NCBI GenBank assembly: GCA_008638375.1
Contig: CM018041.1
Location: 1,178,001 to 1,242,000, forward strand
Direction of reading: 5' to 3'
Origin: Nyssa sinensis
Taxonomy: Eukaryota > Streptophyta > Magnoliopsida > Cornales > Nyssaceae
Length of the DNA: 64,000 nt
Under the pieces are notes generated by a model that saw only the letters and a program-made list of their open reading frames with translations, had not been told where the DNA came from and did no database searches. Below are positions 61,334 through 64,000 of this stretch, piece after piece. The position numbers and the translations under genes are program-made. Numbering within the stretch: the stretch's first letter is position 1; the number at the start of each line of letters is the position of its first letter.

Positions 61334-61377
<44 letters not shown>

Positions 61378-61897
61378 TTTGATTGGTAAATGTAACTTGT
61401 ATTTGAAAAAAGGGCCCGAGAAGGGCTCCTCGAAATACAAAAGCAAGGGAGCGGCACAAAAATTAAAGCCGTAAGTCCCTCAAAAAAACTGTAAACTTTT
61501 CTAAATACATAGGATATTCCTCATTAAGCCAAAAGAAGAAGATTATCAAAAATACATCTTTAAAACCCCATGGGGGAGTTTCCACCCCATCAAAAACTCT
61601 CTTGTTTCTCGCCCTCCATAGAAACCAAACAAGACAAATGGGAGCCATTCTCCATGCAAACCTCAATTCCTTCCACAAAAATTAACTTGATATAAGTTTG
61701 AACTTTGAAGAGACTGGCTAACTGTTTTGATTGGACTCAGGAACAGGCACAGCAAGTGCATCTTCTCAGGGTTCAACTGGTAGTGGTGCGGCAAATGATA
61801 ATATGAGCCAGCATCAGGCCAGACTCCAAGCTGCTGCTGCAGCTGCCTCAATATATGGGAAATCTTATGTTTATCCTTCTTCAAACGCACTAATGTG
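56173..61897 (+). CDS. HRD1: ERAD-associated E3 ubiquitin-protein ligase HRD1 (3' end beyond the window)
   Basis: ER-membrane RING ubiquitin ligase that retrotranslocates and ubiquitinates misfolded proteins (family knowledge). Exons: 56173-56705, 58362-58538, 60039-60188, 60285-60478, 61741-61897; phases agree at all junctions. About 403 residues are visible. The N-terminal multi-TM domain contains YAGLSLVATLAVIYHAF, FLGSLREAEVERLNEQSWRE and ATTTVSTFVKYVFYVSDML. RITSNMN-type linker text (YRKITSNMNDHFPDATPEEL) precedes the RING-H2: CIIC...CGHLFHVHC...CPTC, all eight ligands present. A Gln/Ala-rich start of the disordered C-terminal tail follows (RLQAAAAAASIYGKS). The last visible exon ends mid-codon at a GT donor, so the Pro-rich C terminus lies downstream, beyond the LINE at 62.4 kb. 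The start at 56173 (MMKLQTYAG) fits the family; an upstream in-frame ATG at 56143 lies before the leader acceptor. Confidence 0.95.
57002..57036 (+). repeat. T16-G19 homopolymer junction in HRD1 intron
   Basis: A T run (57002-57017) passes directly into a G run (57018-57036). A second T-run/G-run junction is at 57,289-57,309 and an interrupted one at 56,053-56,075. Confidence 0.85.
57834..57878 (-). mobile_element. 17-bp T-led micro-insertion with perfect 14-bp direct repeats
   Basis: Tcaagatgggtctt at 57834-57847 recurs at 57865-57878. The insert is cttttttttttatcagta-like; on the minus strand it reads tactgat plus poly(A), the window's LINE tail. HRD1 intron. Confidence 0.65.
61321..61694 (-). 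mobile_element. 348-bp 5'-truncated LINE with 13-bp target duplication
   Basis: Ttaacttgatata at 61321-61333 recurs at 61682-61694. The insert (61334-61681) read on the minus strand encodes ICLVWFLWRARNKRVFDG, the last part of L1 ORF2. It ends tttaccaatc plus A7, followed by a (TA)n(CA)n tract. It lies in the HRD1 intron directly before exon 6, about 46 bp from the acceptor. Confidence 0.92.
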
Positions 61898-62457
61898 GTA
61901 TTAACTTCTTCCTATATTCATATATTCCTGTTGGTGACAATATGGCATGTGCAGCTTGGCTACTCATATTTGCATTAAAATTTACCTTAAAGGTTAGTCC
62001 TGATTGAGAGTCTACTTCTCGAAGTACTTATTCAAGGAGAGTCTAGTCCTTGAATTGGATGCAAAGAAATAAATATGCATGTTTGTTGGAGCATTTGATC
62101 ATCAGTGATCACTAATGATTATTATTTCTCTTGGGGACAGTTGAAGCTTTTCATTATAATCAGTCCATAATATTTCAATATACGTGGTTTAGGGCAGCAA
62201 TGGGAATCTGATGGTAAAGGCAGTGGGGAATGTTGTTAGCCGCAATCTATAGTTTTATTCACTTGATGATAATTTGCAATTTAGATGTTTAAAAAGGAAA
62301 TAAAATGTGTGTGCATGCGAGAGAGAATAGGCAGAGAAAGAGGAGAGAGAGAAAACAATGAAGAGAGAAGAGAACAAAAGAAGAAGAAACAGACAAGTTA
62401 GAGAAAGAGAGGGAGACCAAGAGAGAAAATTTCCTAACTCTTTAGTAATTCACTAAA

Positions 62458-64000
62458 AGGGCGAGGGGTTGTATGCAGAAACGTGCGTTAGGAAACCATT
62501 CCTAAAGGGCTTGGCTTTCAAGTCCATAAGGAAGGGGGGGGGGGGGGAGAGGTTGGAAAGACCTTTTCCCAACGAGGAAGTGGTGGAAGTAATGAAATCT
62601 TGCAATAGGGATAAGGCTCTGGGTCCGGATGGATTTATGATGGCTTTTTTCAGAAGTGCTGGCTGGTGGTGGAGAATGAGGTTACGGCAATCTTTAACTT
62701 ATTTTACGAGCATGGACTTTTTGAGAGAAGCTTTAATGTGTCCTTTATTGCATTGGTGCCGAAAAAAAAGGGAGCAAGGATAAAGGACTTCAGTGGTTTC
62801 TTCAGGAGCTCAAGAGGGTTGAGACAGGGAAATCTTATTTCCCCTCTTTTGTTCATTTTGGTGACGGAGGCTTTGAGTATGCCATTAGATAGAGCAGTTT
62901 GGGGGGGGGGGGGGGGGGATCTCTTTTGGGGGCTTTGGGGTGAGCACAAAGGGCAGGGCGGTCCTTCAAGTGCCTCATCTTCTCTTTGTCAATGACACCA
63001 TTATTTTTACAGTGCAAAGGAGGTCCAACTTCAACATTCGAAATGTGTTTTGATGTGCTTTGAACCTGTTTTAGGACTGCGTGTAAACTTGGGAAAGAGT
63101 GAGATGATTCCGATAGGGGATATGGAGAATGCTGAGAAACTGGCCTGAAATTTGAGGTGTAAGGTTGCTGCTCTTCCCACTATGTATTTGGGTCTTCCAT
63201 TGGGGTTGCTGTGAAGAGCAAAGTTATATTGGATGGAATAGTTGACAGACTTCAGAAAAGGTTGGCGGGTTGGAAGAGGCAGTATTTATCTAAAAGAGGA
63301 AGAGTTATTTTGATTCGGAGCACTTTGTCAAGCTTCCAACTTATTTTATGTCTTTATTCCCTATTCCAACATCAGTAGAGAAGTTGTTAGATAAATTGCA
63401 AAGGGATTTTCTTTGAGGTGGTAGGGGAGATGAGAGGAAAAGTCATCTTGTGGGTTGAAATAAAGTTCAAGCCCCCGCAAGGGAAGGTGAGTTGGGGATG
63501 AAAAAAAGTCAAGGGTGTTTAATAAAACTCTCTTCAAGAAATGGCTTCGGAAACTTGCTTTAGAGTCAAATGCATGTTGGAGGTTAATTATCAAGGCAAA
63601 GTATGGCTGCATTGAAGGGAGTTGGATGTACAAAGAGGTGAAAGGTTCTTTTGGTGTGGATTTGTGGAAGAGCATTTGAAGGGGTGTCAGAGATTTCATA
63701 AAATGTATAGCTTTTGAGGTGGGGGCAGACTTAAGAGTTAGATTTTGGTTTGATTTGTGGAGTGGTGAAATGGCTTTTAAGGAAAGATTTCCTTAACTCT
63801 TTCAGGTGACCTTCAATAAAGCTCGTACCGACTGTGTTGATGCTATCAGATGGACACTAGGGGATGGGAGGAGTTTCATTGTTTGATCTTTCTATAAGGT
63901 ACTTTTTTAGGAAAGGCGATGCAAACTTTCCTTGGAAAAGCATTTGAAGTTCAAAAGTTCCGGTCATTGTGGTGTTCTTTAGGTGGATTGCTTGGGGTGC
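62458..64000 (+). mobile_element. L1-type LINE ORF2, decayed, running off the window
   Basis: Plus-strand RT blocks: DKALGPDGFMMAFF, FNVSFIALVPKKKGARIKDF, RGLRQGNLISPLLFILVTEA, and a degenerate catalytic box HLLFVNDTIIF (catalytic YADD-type core changed). The C-terminal domain follows (RVNLGKSEMIPIGD; ALPTMYLGLPLG; VRFWFDLWSGEMAF). There is a deletion between KDFSGF and SRGLRQG, several stops, and two G homopolymers (62534-62547, 62901-62918). Sense orientation, downstream of HRD1 exon 6. Confidence 0.88.

Overview
This window is plant nuclear DNA from a eudicot, probably a woody species with a repeat-rich genome. The evidence is multi-exon genes with GT-AG introns, AT-rich spacers, plant-specific families (CSLD cellulose-synthase-like, fasciclin-like AGP), a nuclear tRNA-Glu, and abundant plant L1-type LINEs, tRNA-derived SINEs, hAT-like MITEs and CT/AT microsatellites. 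There is no prokaryotic, organellar or viral gene content, no rRNA and no CRISPR array.

Layout, left to right: (1) 1-2462 (+), the 3' two thirds of a CSLD2/3-type gene, with two +1 frameshifts. (2) 4703-5458 (+), a single-exon fasciclin-like arabinogalactan protein. (3) 8982-17231 (+), an eight-exon mitochondrial AAA ATPase, ATAD3. (4) 18709-22792 (-), the complex I subunit NDUFS6. (5) 22970-23041 (-), tRNA-Glu(CUC). (6) 24382-26612 (-), a small very basic protein of unknown function. (7) 27780-44839 (-), a 14-exon VGT1/xylose-symporter-like sugar transporter spread over 17 kb by intronic LINEs. (8) 48056-53122 (-), the complex I subunit NDUFA12. (9) 56173-61897 (+), the ERAD ubiquitin ligase HRD1, whose last exons lie beyond the window behind another LINE.

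The genes do not form an operon-like pathway. Their order does match, from memory, the Arabidopsis paralogous segments at At3g03050-At3g03100 and At5g16910-At5g17010 (CSLD, fasciclin, ATAD3, NDUFS6, VGT, NDUFA12). The left 53 kb is therefore best read as an old conserved gene block that still holds genes divided between those two Arabidopsis copies. Three products act in mitochondria (ATAD3, NDUFS6, NDUFA12).

Two patterns stand out. First, eight or more tiny inserts (about 15-43 bp), each ending in a poly(A)/poly(T) tract, are flanked by 12-17 bp direct repeats. Many share an ACTGAT(C)-An type end with full LINE and SINE 3' ends in the same window. They look like extreme 5'-truncated target-primed insertions, and one lies 1 bp from a splice donor. 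Second, all six coding disruptions (two in CSLD, one in ATAD3, three in the transporter) are single-base insertions, with no deletions or nonsense substitutions. That suggests insertion-biased sequence error rather than gene decay. Exon limits come from reading splice sites and known protein families by eye; no search was run.
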